Shown one piece after another: positions 36,704 through 44,034 of a stretch of 64,000 nt of DNA. Both the position numbers and the translations under genes were made by a program. The notes under the pieces were generated by a model. It had not been told where the DNA came from and did no database searches. It was given only the letters and a program-made list of their open reading frames with translations. The DNA lies in contig NZ_CP102451.1 of assembly GCF_024637875.1 (NCBI RefSeq), forward strand, positions 308,501 to 372,500, read 5' to 3'. This DNA comes from Vagococcus luciliae. GTDB lineage: Bacteria > Bacillota > Bacilli > Lactobacillales > Vagococcaceae. The stretch's first letter is position 1; every line of letters starts with the position of its first letter.

Positions 36704-38149
36704 TTAATAAGCTTTTGCCCAATGCATCATGTACTGAGCGGGCTTACCATTCCATAAATCTTTCAATCCTGTTAAATCATCTTGTTGATGGTCAAAACTC
36801 CAACAACGAGACGTAGCGCCTGTTTGTTCTTTGATTAACTCTTCCACAGCTTCATCACCTGACCACGGTGCTAATACAAATCCGCCTTCTTCAATTAATC
36901 GATTAAACTCTTCTTTTGTTGTGGCAACACGCGTTTTTTCTTCTTGACGTTTTCGCGCTTTAGCTAACATGTCATGGTGAATGGTTTCTAACAATTCAGA
37001 GATAACGGTTGGCAATGTATCATCAAACGGTACTGTCATTTTTTCTAAGGTATCTCGTCGAACGACGACAACTTGATTACTTTCAATATCTTTAGGTCCC
37101 ATTTCAATACGAATAGGATAGCCTTTCATTTCAGCTTCACTAAATTTCCAGCCAGGTTGCTTGTCGCTATCATCTACTTTAATCGTTGCCACATCTGATA
37201 ACATAACTTTTAATTCGTCTGCTTTATCTAAGACACCCTCTTTATGTTGGGCGATAGGGATGATGATAACCTGTGTTGGAGCAATTCGTGGAGGTAATAC
37301 TAACCCACGATCGTCACTATGAACCATAATCATTCCACCAATAGTACGTGTTGTTAGCCCCCATGACGTTGTATAAACAAATTGCTCTTTTCCTTCCTTA
37401 TCTGTATAAGTAATGTCAAATGCTTTACCAAAATGATCTCCTAAATGATGAGAGGTATTGATTTGCAAGGCTTTTCCATCATACATCAACGTTTCATTTG
37501 TATAAGTTTTTTCTGCTCCAGCAAATTTTTCACTTTCTGATTTAACACCTGTTACTACGGGGATAGCTAACATATTTTCACAAACATCTACATACATATC
37601 AAGAATCATTAACGCTTCTTTTTCTGCTTCTTCATGACTCACATGACAGGTATGACCTTCTTGCCAAAAAAATTCTGTTGTGCGTAGAAACGGGCGAGTA
37701 TTTTTTTCCCAACGCATAACATTCGCCCATTGATTATACAATACTGGTAAATCACGATGAGAATGAATCACTGTTTTAAAATGCTCACAAAACAACACTT
37801 CTGACGTTGGACGAATTGCTAAGCGTTCGCTTAACTCCGTTTCACCGCCCATTGTTACCCAAGCAACTTCTGGAGCAAATCCCTCAACATGCTCTGCTTC
37901 TTTTAATAATAAATGCTCTGGAACAAGTAGTGGCATCATCACATTTTGATGACCTGTTTCCTTTAACCGGGAGTCCACTACATCACGGATTTTTTCCCAA
38001 ATTGCCGTTCCTGTTGGTCGGATAACCATTGATCCTTTTACGCTAGAGTAATCACACAGTTCCGACTTAAGGCAAACATCTGTATACCATTTTGCAAAAT
38101 CATCATCTCTACTTGTAATTTGTTTGACAAAACCTTGTTTTTTTACCAT
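36704..38149 (-). CDS. proS: prolyl-tRNA synthetase, archaeal/eukaryotic-like short type (ProS type 3)
   Basis: A 481-residue class II synthetase charging tRNA-Pro. It lacks the long insertion (editing) domain of the usual 565-residue bacterial ProS and begins FVKQITSRDDDFAKWYTDV, typical of the short type. Class II motifs include motif 2 FLRTTEFFWQEGHTCH and motif 3 with GLTTRTIGGMIMVHSDDRGL. The protein ends in the WMHWAKAY-like tail typical of the group (MMHWAKAY). It is preceded by a T-box leader. A standard bacterial proS may exist elsewhere in the genome; this window cannot show that. Confidence 0.94.
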   Translation of the reverse strand: MVKKQGFVKQITSRDDDFAKWYTDVCLKSELCDYSSVKGSMVIRPTGTAIWEKIRDVVDSRLKETGHQNVMMPLLVPEHLLLKEAEHVEGFAPEVAWVTMGGETELSERLAIRPTSEVLFCEHFKTVIHSHRDLPVLYNQWANVMRWEKNTRPFLRTTEFFWQEGHTCHVSHEEAEKEALMILDMYVDVCENMLAIPVVTGVKSESEKFAGAEKTYTNETLMYDGKALQINTSHHLGDHFGKAFDITYTDKEGKEQFVYTTSWGLTTRTIGGMIMVHSDDRGLVLPPRIAPTQVIIIPIAQHKEGVLDKADELKVMLSDVATIKVDDSDKQPGWKFSEAEMKGYPIRIEMGPKDIESNQVVVVRRDTLEKMTVPFDDTLPTVISELLETIHHDMLAKARKRQEEKTRVATTKEEFNRLIEEGGFVLAPWSGDEAVEELIKEQTGATSRCWSFDHQQDDLTGLKDLWNGKPAQYMMHWAKAY

Positions 38150-38179
38150 TTTATTTCTTCCCCCATCTATTTTTATACA

Positions 38180-38390
38180 AAAAAAAGACTCTACTTTGCA
38201 AGGACCAAAATAGGCGGTACCACCTTGCTTTAAAGTAGAATCATACTTTACAACTTCATTAGTTGATAACGTTAACTAAACGATGCTTCTTGGTAGGTTC
38301 AAGGGGGCTTAATAGAGTCTTTTCACCACCCGACTCCTCTCTAAAATAAAACTCATCCTCTACTATTCCAAGACAATATATGTATAAGGT
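38180..38390 (-). ncRNA. T-box riboswitch leader of proS
   Basis: The conserved T-box AAGGTGGTACCGC is at 38214-38226 (minus strand). After it, GGTCCTTGCAAAGTAGAGTC pairs back with the sequence before it to form a terminator with a T-run at about 38181-38188; the T-box competes as antiterminator. Upstream, stem I shows the GGGTGGTGAAAAGACTC region and, on its 3' side, a CCCCC run (38303-38308) that supplies a proline specifier codon (CCC or CCU). Uncharged tRNA-Pro is therefore expected to switch on proS. Confidence 0.92.
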
Positions 38391-38391
38391 A

Positions 38392-38420
38392 AATCTAGCA
38401 CCTACAATAATTTTTGTCAA
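38392..38420 (-). promoter_or_regulatory. sigma-A promoter of the T-box proS unit
   Basis: On the minus strand TTGACA (38415-38420) and TAGATT (38392-38397) are 17 bases apart. Transcription would start at about 38385, right at the beginning of the T-box fold. Confidence 0.85.
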
Positions 38421-38424
38421 TCAC

Positions 38425-38458
38425 AAAAAAATCCCTAGAAAGACAATCTTTCTAAGGA
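38425..38458 (-). terminator. hairpin terminator upstream of the proS promoter
   Basis: An 11-bp stem (38432-38442 with 38448-38458) followed by a minus-strand T-run. It shields proS from transcription arriving from 38867-40142. Confidence 0.8.
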
Positions 38459-38460
38459 TA

Positions 38461-38866
38461 AATATTAGTTTCAAAACTAGAGCGACTCTCTAATAACTTA
38501 TTATCAATAATCAAACTATTTTAGGATTCTATGACAAAGTAAATAGATTTTAAGTCAATACAATGACGACCCTTTCCCCATTAATGATTTTGTTCCAGTA
38601 CTTTATTAGGATAATTGGACCGTTAATGTTTAACTTTTTGATTCAAATATTTTTTGGCTCGTTAATTAAATGAAAGAAAAAAGGATACTATAACTTTTCG
38701 TAATCTTTAATAAATCTCTTGTTCTATAGAACGATAATTCTTAATTTTTACAGATTTTCATTTAAGTAATGCCAAATAAAGAGAAAAACACACGAACTTA
38801 CCTACAAAACATTGCTCTTAGACTTTTTTGATTATTGAATAAAAAACCTACTCACAAATTTTATGC
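38461..38866. other. 400-bp stretch without a recognisable gene
   Basis: A/T-rich DNA with stop codons in all frames at short intervals. A perfect 12-bp palindrome GTTCTATAGAAC is at 38721-38732. No ribosome site followed by a usable frame was found, so nothing is called. It could be decayed mobile DNA. Confidence 0.4.
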
Positions 38867-39412
38867 TTATATGGTTTCTTTACCTTCAAATACATTTTTT
38901 TTCGGTAACTTATACTGAGTGATATCTTCACCATCAGCTATTAGTGCTTCTTCAAAATCTTCTATACTCAAATCAATTTTTCTAGATAAATCAAATACGA
39001 TATGTAACATGTCATGAAAATACATTGGATTTCCTTGTTCAAAATATTCTTTATATTCTTTAGAGGTATTAGAAAAACCTGTCTCCTTTTCAAATTTATG
39101 TGCTTCTTTCACATAAATATCAAAGTTTAATTTTGTATATTCAGCAAAATGATTAAAGATTTCTATAGCCAATGATAAATCATGATACCACATATCATAA
39201 CTTTTTTTAGCCAATCCTCCTTTAGCTTCAACTAATCGAAATTTATCATCACGTATATATTGTGTAATTAACATTTCTATATTTAAGCTAATACCTGTAT
39301 ACGAAATATTTTCAAATTCAAACTGTTTTAAATCTGATAACTCTGCTAGTAAACTTTGCGGAGTAAATTGCCTATTTTCCAAACTTTTGTATACTTTTTT
39401 TTGTTCAAACAT
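38867..39412 (-). CDS. hypothetical protein
   Basis: 181 residues, not recognised. It is soluble, acidic and helical, rich in Phe, Tyr, Glu and Lys, with a YEKE/FEKETGFSNTSKEYKEYF stretch and a His-containing FHDMLHIVFDLSRKI helix. A 33-residue upstream extension is open but looks non-coding; the ATG at 39410-39412 has a GGAGGAGAAG site and gives MFEQKKVYKS. It lies 70 bp downstream of the MazG-like gene in the same direction, possibly one transcript. Confidence 0.7.
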   Translation of the reverse strand: MFEQKKVYKSLENRQFTPQSLLAELSDLKQFEFENISYTGISLNIEMLITQYIRDDKFRLVEAKGGLAKKSYDMWYHDLSLAIEIFNHFAEYTKLNFDIYVKEAHKFEKETGFSNTSKEYKEYFEQGNPMYFHDMLHIVFDLSRKIDLSIEDFEEALIADGEDITQYKLPKKNVFEGKETI

Positions 39413-39482
39413 TTCTTCTCCTCCAATACCTTTATTTACTCTTATATTATAACTTAAACACAAAAAAAGACATACTTTTATA

Positions 39483-39794
39483 TCATCTGTTAACAGGATA
39501 TTTTTGAGCATTCTTTATCAGTTTTTTCTCAATGATATCATCTATATTAAACCCTAGTTTATCTGCTAAAGTATAAGAATAAATTAATACGTCCGCTAAT
39601 TCTTCTTCGAGACGTTCTGTTTGTTTCACTGCTTCTGAATTATCTAACCATTGAAATATTTCTAGTAACTCATTAGCTTCTAAAGAAATAGAAATAGCTA
39701 AATCCTTTTCCTTACCTACATGATTCCACCCACGTGCTTTTCTAAATTCATTGATTCTTTCTATTGATGTCAAATTTATCACACTTTCTATCAT
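39483..39794 (-). CDS. MazG-like nucleotide pyrophosphohydrolase
   Basis: A 103-residue all-alpha NTP pyrophosphatase of the MazG/RS21-C6 type. It has the metal-binding SLEANELLEIFQW helix (ExxE) and EELADVLIYSYTLADKLG (E...D), the expected quartet, plus the C-terminal NAQKYP motif (KNAQKYPV) of the group. Likely cleans up non-canonical dNTPs. The ATG at 39792-39794 has no ribosome site, and an extended -10 element ends only 8 bases before it, so the mRNA is probably leaderless. Confidence 0.88.
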   Translation of the reverse strand: MIESVINLTSIERINEFRKARGWNHVGKEKDLAISISLEANELLEIFQWLDNSEAVKQTERLEEELADVLIYSYTLADKLGFNIDDIIEKKLIKNAQKYPVNR

Positions 39795-39802
39795 TTATTT
39801 CT

Positions 39803-39811
39803 ATTATAACA
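39803..39811 (-). promoter_or_regulatory. extended -10 promoter of the MazG-like gene
   Basis: Minus strand TGTTATAAT (TG-n-TATAAT). The -10 hexamer ends 8 bases before the ATG, so transcription would begin at or next to the start codon. The -35 region lies inside the hairpin of the preceding terminator. Confidence 0.65.
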
Positions 39812-39837
39812 AAAAAACCCTACACATATTGGTAGGG
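39811..39837 (-). terminator. terminator after the 94-residue gene, overlapping the next promoter
   Basis: A 6-bp stem (39818-39823 with 39832-39837) followed by seven T residues on the minus strand. The T-run abuts the TGTTATAAT box. Confidence 0.75.
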
Positions 39838-39857
39838 GGCTACACGAATTTTTATCG

Positions 39858-40142
39858 TTAATATTTAATTTTAATATGTCCATCTGGTTGTTTAATTAAA
39901 TGAACATCACATATAAAAACTTTTTGTGGAGAAAAATATTGACTAGATAACACAACTGTCAATATATTCCACTTATCATTCTCTTTAATATCAAGATCAT
40001 TGATTCCATTTTCTATTTTTTCCTTTAATTCATCTAATACAATCGCTAGTTTACTTTCATCGCTAAGTTTTTCTTCCACTGTTTTTAAAAACAAGTCATA
40101 ATTTTCTTTTGAAATAAACAATGTATCTAACCCATTTTTCAT
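39858..40142 (-). CDS. hypothetical protein
   Basis: 94 residues, not recognised. A helical N-terminal half (FISKENYDLFLKTVEEKLSD) is followed by strands (WNILTVVLSS, KVFICDVHLIK, GHIKIKY). No signal or membrane segment. The ATG at 40140-40142 is 7 bases after GGGAGG. It is bounded by terminators on both sides, so it is its own transcription unit. Confidence 0.72.
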   Translation of the reverse strand: MKNGLDTLFISKENYDLFLKTVEEKLSDESKLAIVLDELKEKIENGINDLDIKENDKWNILTVVLSSQYFSPQKVFICDVHLIKQPDGHIKIKY

Positions 40143-40232
40143 ACTAATTCCTCCCTATTTTTCTATCATATAATACTATACTACTAAAAAATGATAAAAA
40201 GTCGATTTATTTAAGAATTATTTTTATAAAAA

Positions 40233-40268
40233 AATACACAACATATGGCACATGATATGTTGTGTATT
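40233..40268 (-). terminator. Rho-independent terminator after the CHAP hydrolase gene
   Basis: A 14-bp inverted repeat (40233-40246 with 40255-40268) with a minus-strand T-run, 15 bp past the stop codon. Confidence 0.88.
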
Positions 40269-40283
40269 TTAAATTATTTAATT

Positions 40284-41609
40284 TTAGCGATGAATATAAG
40301 TATATCCAGATGCACTAATTGTTTGACTGTTTGGTCCAGTTGGTGAAGAAAATCCAGTACCACCTTGCGAAATTGTAATAGTATTATTTGAAGCATTGTA
40401 AGAATCAACATAAGCAACATGTCCATAAGTACCGTCTGCTGTCCATTGTCCTCCAACAGATTGACCTGCTGCAAATACCACTACTGCACCTGCTGCTGGG
40501 GTTGAATTAACAGTATAACCATCTGCCGCAGCTGAAGCTCCCCATTGGCAACCATTACCCCAATAAGTACCTACCCATGGAGCAACACTTTTCACATACC
40601 AAGTACATTGACCCACAGCATACATATTTCCTGACCCTGAATGATCTACACCACCACCGTTGGAAGTTGTATTTCCACTAGGAGTTGAACTTGGTGTTTC
40701 ACTTGATGATGTAGTTGTTTCACTTGATGACGTAGTTGTCCCAGTAGTTGGTTTTTCTACAGGTTTACTTTCTTGTGCTGTTGAACTTGATTGTTCACTT
40801 GACGATGACGTACTATTCTGTGTTGTTGACTCAGTTTTCTTTTCGTCAGCTGTTTTGTCTGCTTTAACAGCTGTAACAGTTACAGGTTTTTCAGAAGCTT
40901 CTTGTTGTGCTTTTAACACTTTGATTTGTGCAGCTCTCGCTTCTTCTTTTTGTTTATTTAATTTAGCTTTATCGCCTTCAGCTGTTGCTTGTTCCGCAGC
41001 TAAAGTTGTTTTTAATACATTCAATTCAGCTTGTTGTGAAGCTAATGAATCTTTTTGGTTTTGTAATTCTTTTTGTGTTGAAGCCATTTCACTTATTTTT
41101 GCTTCATTTTCTTTAATATTTTCTTCAACTGATTGTTGGTCTCTTTTTTGTTGTTTTACTAAATCATTGTTTGCATTTACAATGGTACTCATTGCATGAA
41201 CACGGCTAATCGCATCTGATAATGAATCAGCTTCTAAAACAGCATTCACATAGTTTGTACTTTGTCCATTCGTTTGTGCATCACGTGCTTGTTTTTGGAT
41301 TGATTTTTCACGTTTTGCAATTCTAACTTTTAATGTTGCAATCTCACTTTGTAATTTTTCAGTGTCTTGGCTTAATGCAACTTGTTTAGCTTCTAAAGAT
41401 GAAACTTTTTCATTTACAGAAGCTACTTTTGATTCTAAAGCCTCAATTTCAGCTTGTGCTTTTGCTTGTTGACCTTTTAAAGCGTTAATTTTTTCGTCTT
41501 GTTGCTTAATTTGAACATCCACAGAATCTGCTAATGCAATACTTGGACTAGCTACTGCTGTTAATGCAATAGAACATACCATAATCGTTGATAAAATATT
41601 CTTCTTCAA
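40284..41609 (-). CDS. secreted CHAP-domain peptidoglycan hydrolase (PcsB/SagA-like)
   Basis: 441 residues. A signal peptide (1-27, cleavage near ALA-DS) is followed by a long coiled coil (about 30-240), a Ser/Thr-rich linker (about 260-320) and a C-terminal CHAP amidase/endopeptidase domain with Cys335 (GQCTWYV) and His397 (YGHVAYV). This layout matches streptococcal PcsB, a division hydrolase activated by FtsEX; enterococcal SagA shares the coil but carries NlpC/P60 instead. The start is TTG at 41607-41609 after GGAGGAA. An inverted repeat at 41723-41743 and an extended -10 lie upstream. Confidence 0.92.
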   Translation of the reverse strand: MKKNILSTIMVCSIALTAVASPSIALADSVDVQIKQQDEKINALKGQQAKAQAEIEALESKVASVNEKVSSLEAKQVALSQDTEKLQSEIATLKVRIAKREKSIQKQARDAQTNGQSTNYVNAVLEADSLSDAISRVHAMSTIVNANNDLVKQQKRDQQSVEENIKENEAKISEMASTQKELQNQKDSLASQQAELNVLKTTLAAEQATAEGDKAKLNKQKEEARAAQIKVLKAQQEASEKPVTVTAVKADKTADEKKTESTTQNSTSSSSEQSSSTAQESKPVEKPTTGTTTSSSETTTSSSETPSSTPSGNTTSNGGGVDHSGSGNMYAVGQCTWYVKSVAPWVGTYWGNGCQWGASAAADGYTVNSTPAAGAVVVFAAGQSVGGQWTADGTYGHVAYVDSYNASNNTITISQGGTGFSSPTGPNSQTISASGYTYIHR

Positions 41610-41722
41610 TTTTCTTCCTCCGAATAACTTGTCTAAATTTATATAAAGTGTATTTAATTATTAATTTCTCTTTCCTTAACGACTTATCCATTCTAACATA
41701 GTGATATGTCAGATAGATAAAG

Positions 41723-41743
41723 GAAATGTTACAAAAACATTTC
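41723..41743. promoter_or_regulatory. operator-like inverted repeat upstream of the CHAP hydrolase gene
   Basis: Perfect 8-bp arms GAAATGTT and AACATTTC with a 5-base spacer, about 35 bp upstream of the likely extended -10 (TGTTAGAAT). It does not fit the WalR direct repeat that often controls such genes, so the binding protein is unknown. Confidence 0.5.
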
Positions 41744-41851
41744 ATTCTACTTTCTCTATCATGTTTTTAATCAATTTTAGATTAATTGAAACATATTATT
41801 AATCAAAAAAAATGTATATGTTTATTATTAAGATAGTGTTGTAGTCACCAT

Positions 41852-41881
41852 AAAAAAAGTCACTAGTTTACACTAGCGACT
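41852..41881 (-). terminator. hairpin terminator downstream of the nitroreductase gene
   Basis: A 9-bp stem (41858-41866 with 41873-41881, one mismatch) with a minus-strand T-run of seven. It lies 144 bp past the nitroreductase stop, which leaves an unusually long 3' region. Confidence 0.7.
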
Positions 41882-41919
41882 AAAGGAGTTTGTTTATTTA
41901 CTTTGGAGGAGTAAATAAA

Positions 41920-41979
41920 ATGAAAAAGTTTGTTAGGGTTGTTTTGTTGGTATGCATATATAATAAGCAATCAATATGA
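41920..41979 (+). CDS. possible 19-residue peptide
   Basis: ATG at 41920 preceded by GGAGGAG with good spacing; the peptide is MKKFVRVVLLVCIYNKQSI, basic then hydrophobic. No family is recognised. It lies opposite the 3' region of the nitroreductase transcript. It could be a small membrane peptide, a type I toxin-like peptide or a chance frame; only the strong ribosome site supports it. Confidence 0.35.
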   Translation: MKKFVRVVLLVCIYNKQSI

Positions 41980-42024
41980 CGATTTCTTTGCTTAAATAAG
42001 AATATTTTTTGAATTTACTACGTA

Positions 42025-42621
42025 TTAGTTAAATCGTTTAAAACGATCAGTATTTTCCATGTATTCTTTTTCTAAAGCAGGGGACTCAATGGATCCAATG
42101 ACTAATTGGCCACGTAATTTCCAATTTTTAGGAATCCCCCATTCATTTGACACTGATTCATCAATAATTGGATTATAATGTTGTAAATTAGCTCCAATAT
42201 TTTTTTCTGCAAGGGCTGTCCAAACGTTGGATTGAGTTAAACCACTTGCCTGTTCTGACCAAATAGGGAAGTTTTCAGCATATAAAGCAAAGTTTTCTTG
42301 TAATCCTTTCACGATATCTGTATCTTCAAAAAATAAAATGGTTGCTTTTCCATTAGCAAATCCTTTTAGTTTTTCCTTTGTATTTTCAAAAGCATCAGGT
42401 GGTGTTAGAGGTTTTAATAACTCTTCAGTCATACTCCATAATTTTTCATGAGCATCATCAAACAAGAAAACAACGCGTTGGCTTTGAGAATTGAACGCTG
42501 TAGGCGATTCTCTTACAACTTCTGTTACTAATTCTACAATGTCATCATTTGATAAAGAGGTATTTTTACCAAGATTATATATTGAACGACGTTTTTTTAA
42601 TAATTCTACAAAATTTGACAT
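42025..42621 (-). CDS. nitroreductase-family flavoprotein
   Basis: A 198-residue FMN-dependent NAD(P)H oxidoreductase. It has the FMN-binding KRRSIYNLG near the start, ESPTAFNSQSQR and the C-terminal GIPKNWKLRGQLVIGS. This is the short type related to fatty-acid-repressed nitroreductases of lactobacilli (YdgI-like). The substrate is unknown. The ribosome site (AAAGGA) is 13 bases from the ATG at 42619-42621, which is long. Confidence 0.88.
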   Translation of the reverse strand: MSNFVELLKKRRSIYNLGKNTSLSNDDIVELVTEVVRESPTAFNSQSQRVVFLFDDAHEKLWSMTEELLKPLTPPDAFENTKEKLKGFANGKATILFFEDTDIVKGLQENFALYAENFPIWSEQASGLTQSNVWTALAEKNIGANLQHYNPIIDESVSNEWGIPKNWKLRGQLVIGSIESPALEKEYMENTDRFKRFN

Positions 42622-42711
42622 AAGTTAGACCAATCCTTTTTGTTTATTTGTTGTTTTTACTATATCAGCTTATATAAAGTAAGTAAAATAATTTGCTTAT
42701 CTTATAAAAGA

Positions 42712-42743
42712 AAAAGCAGTCGACTAACAAGTCAACTGCTTTC
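42712..42743 (-). terminator. Rho-independent terminator after napA
   Basis: A 13-bp stem with one G:U pair on the minus strand (about 42713-42725 with 42730-42742) and a T-rich tail. It ends just before the napA stop codon. Confidence 0.82.
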
Positions 42744-42745
42744 TT

Positions 42746-43900
42746 TTAATCCTTATCAGGATATATTTTCATAAAATAATGTTTTAACATTGGAGGGGCA
42801 ATTAGAGTGGTCAGTATCACAGAAATAATAACTGTTGTATAATATTCTTGTGATAACAAACCTGTTGATAAACCTGTTGTTCCAATAATTAAAGCAACTT
42901 CCCCTCTTGACACCATACCTGAACCAACTGCTAAAGATGAGTGATTATCAAAGCCTGTTACTTTAGCTCCAAGGAATCCACCAAATAGTTTAGATAAAAT
43001 AGCAACGATTGTACATGCTACAAGGAATCCAATTTGGCTAAATACTCCAGTAAAGGAAATGCTAATCCCGACACTAACATAAAAAAATGGAACAAATAAA
43101 GCATTAGCAATTGGATCAACTGTTTTTTCCACTTCATGTTGGAAAGACGTCTGAGAAATAAATAATCCTGCTAAAAAGGTTCCAATAATTCCGGCCATAC
43201 CTAGCATTTCCCCAAAATAAGCAAAACCAAACGCTACAATTAACGCACCTGCGGTCACTGGAGCAGTGACTTTAAATTTTGAAAATAATGTTAAAAATTT
43301 AGGAACAATATAAACGCCCACAACAAATGCTACAACAAAGAATAGAACTTTTTTGAATAGTAACAATGGAACAGAAGAACTAGATGTATCTTCCCCCATA
43401 AAAGACATCACAAATGCTAACAACGTCACAACTAAAATATCATCCACAACGGCTGCACCTAATATGGTTGTAGCTTCTCTTGTTTGCATCATACCCATTT
43501 CTTTTAACACTTGAACGGTAATACTAACACTAGTAGCAGAGAAAAGAACGCCTAAAAAGATTCCTTCATTGAAAGAAAAACCAAATAATTCTCCCATAGC
43601 AAAGGCACTAGCAAATGGTACTATGATACCTAATACCGCCACAGCAACTGATGGTTTCCAATTTTCTTTTAATTGCTCTGCATCTGTTTCAAGTCCAGCT
43701 AGAAACATCAACAATAAAACCCCTATTTCTGAAAATTCTTGAAAAATAGCTGAGTCTTGTACTAATCCTAAAACTGCTGGTCCAATTAAAATACCAATCA
43801 GTAGTTTCCCCAAAACTGCTGGTTGACCAAGTCTAACAGATAAATGCCCAGCAACTTTAGTTGAAAATAATATTAAAACAATAGTAAATAATAATTCCAA
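42746..43900 (-). CDS. napA: Na+/H+ antiporter, NapA/CPA2 type
   Basis: A 384-residue membrane antiporter with about 11-13 predicted helices. It matches Enterococcus hirae NapA in length and in GQPAVLGKLLIGILIGPAVLG and FLAGLETD. The ion-binding Asp pair is at 153-154 (VVDDILVV), the DD motif of electrogenic exchangers. No C-terminal TrkA domain follows, unlike Kef systems. The start is TTG at 43898-43900 after AGGGGATG. Exports Na+ (or Li+) using the proton gradient; single-gene transcript. Confidence 0.9.
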   Translation of the reverse strand: MELLFTIVLILFSTKVAGHLSVRLGQPAVLGKLLIGILIGPAVLGLVQDSAIFQEFSEIGVLLLMFLAGLETDAEQLKENWKPSVAVAVLGIIVPFASAFAMGELFGFSFNEGIFLGVLFSATSVSITVQVLKEMGMMQTREATTILGAAVVDDILVVTLLAFVMSFMGEDTSSSSVPLLLFKKVLFFVVAFVVGVYIVPKFLTLFSKFKVTAPVTAGALIVAFGFAYFGEMLGMAGIIGTFLAGLFISQTSFQHEVEKTVDPIANALFVPFFYVSVGISISFTGVFSQIGFLVACTIVAILSKLFGGFLGAKVTGFDNHSSLAVGSGMVSRGEVALIIGTTGLSTGLLSQEYYTTVIISVILTTLIAPPMLKHYFMKIYPDKD

Positions 43901-44000
43901 TACGTCATCCCCTACTCTTTTTTATACCTACACTAATAAATCTATCAAATCCATTCATCTCTTGTAAAGATTTATCGTATTTTTTAATCCCAATATTATA

Positions 44001-44024
44001 AAAAAACCCCTTTAAAAAAAGGGG
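44001..44024 (-). terminator. Rho-independent terminator after the coiled-coil gene
   Basis: A perfect 7-bp GC-rich stem (44007-44013 with 44018-44024) with A/T runs on both sides, 11 bp past the stop codon. Confidence 0.85.
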
Positions 44025-44034
44025 CTTTTTATAC

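Noticed and set aside
41723..41743. WalR box upstream of the CHAP hydrolase
   Set aside because: The arms are inverted, not the direct repeat with 5-base spacing required for WalR.
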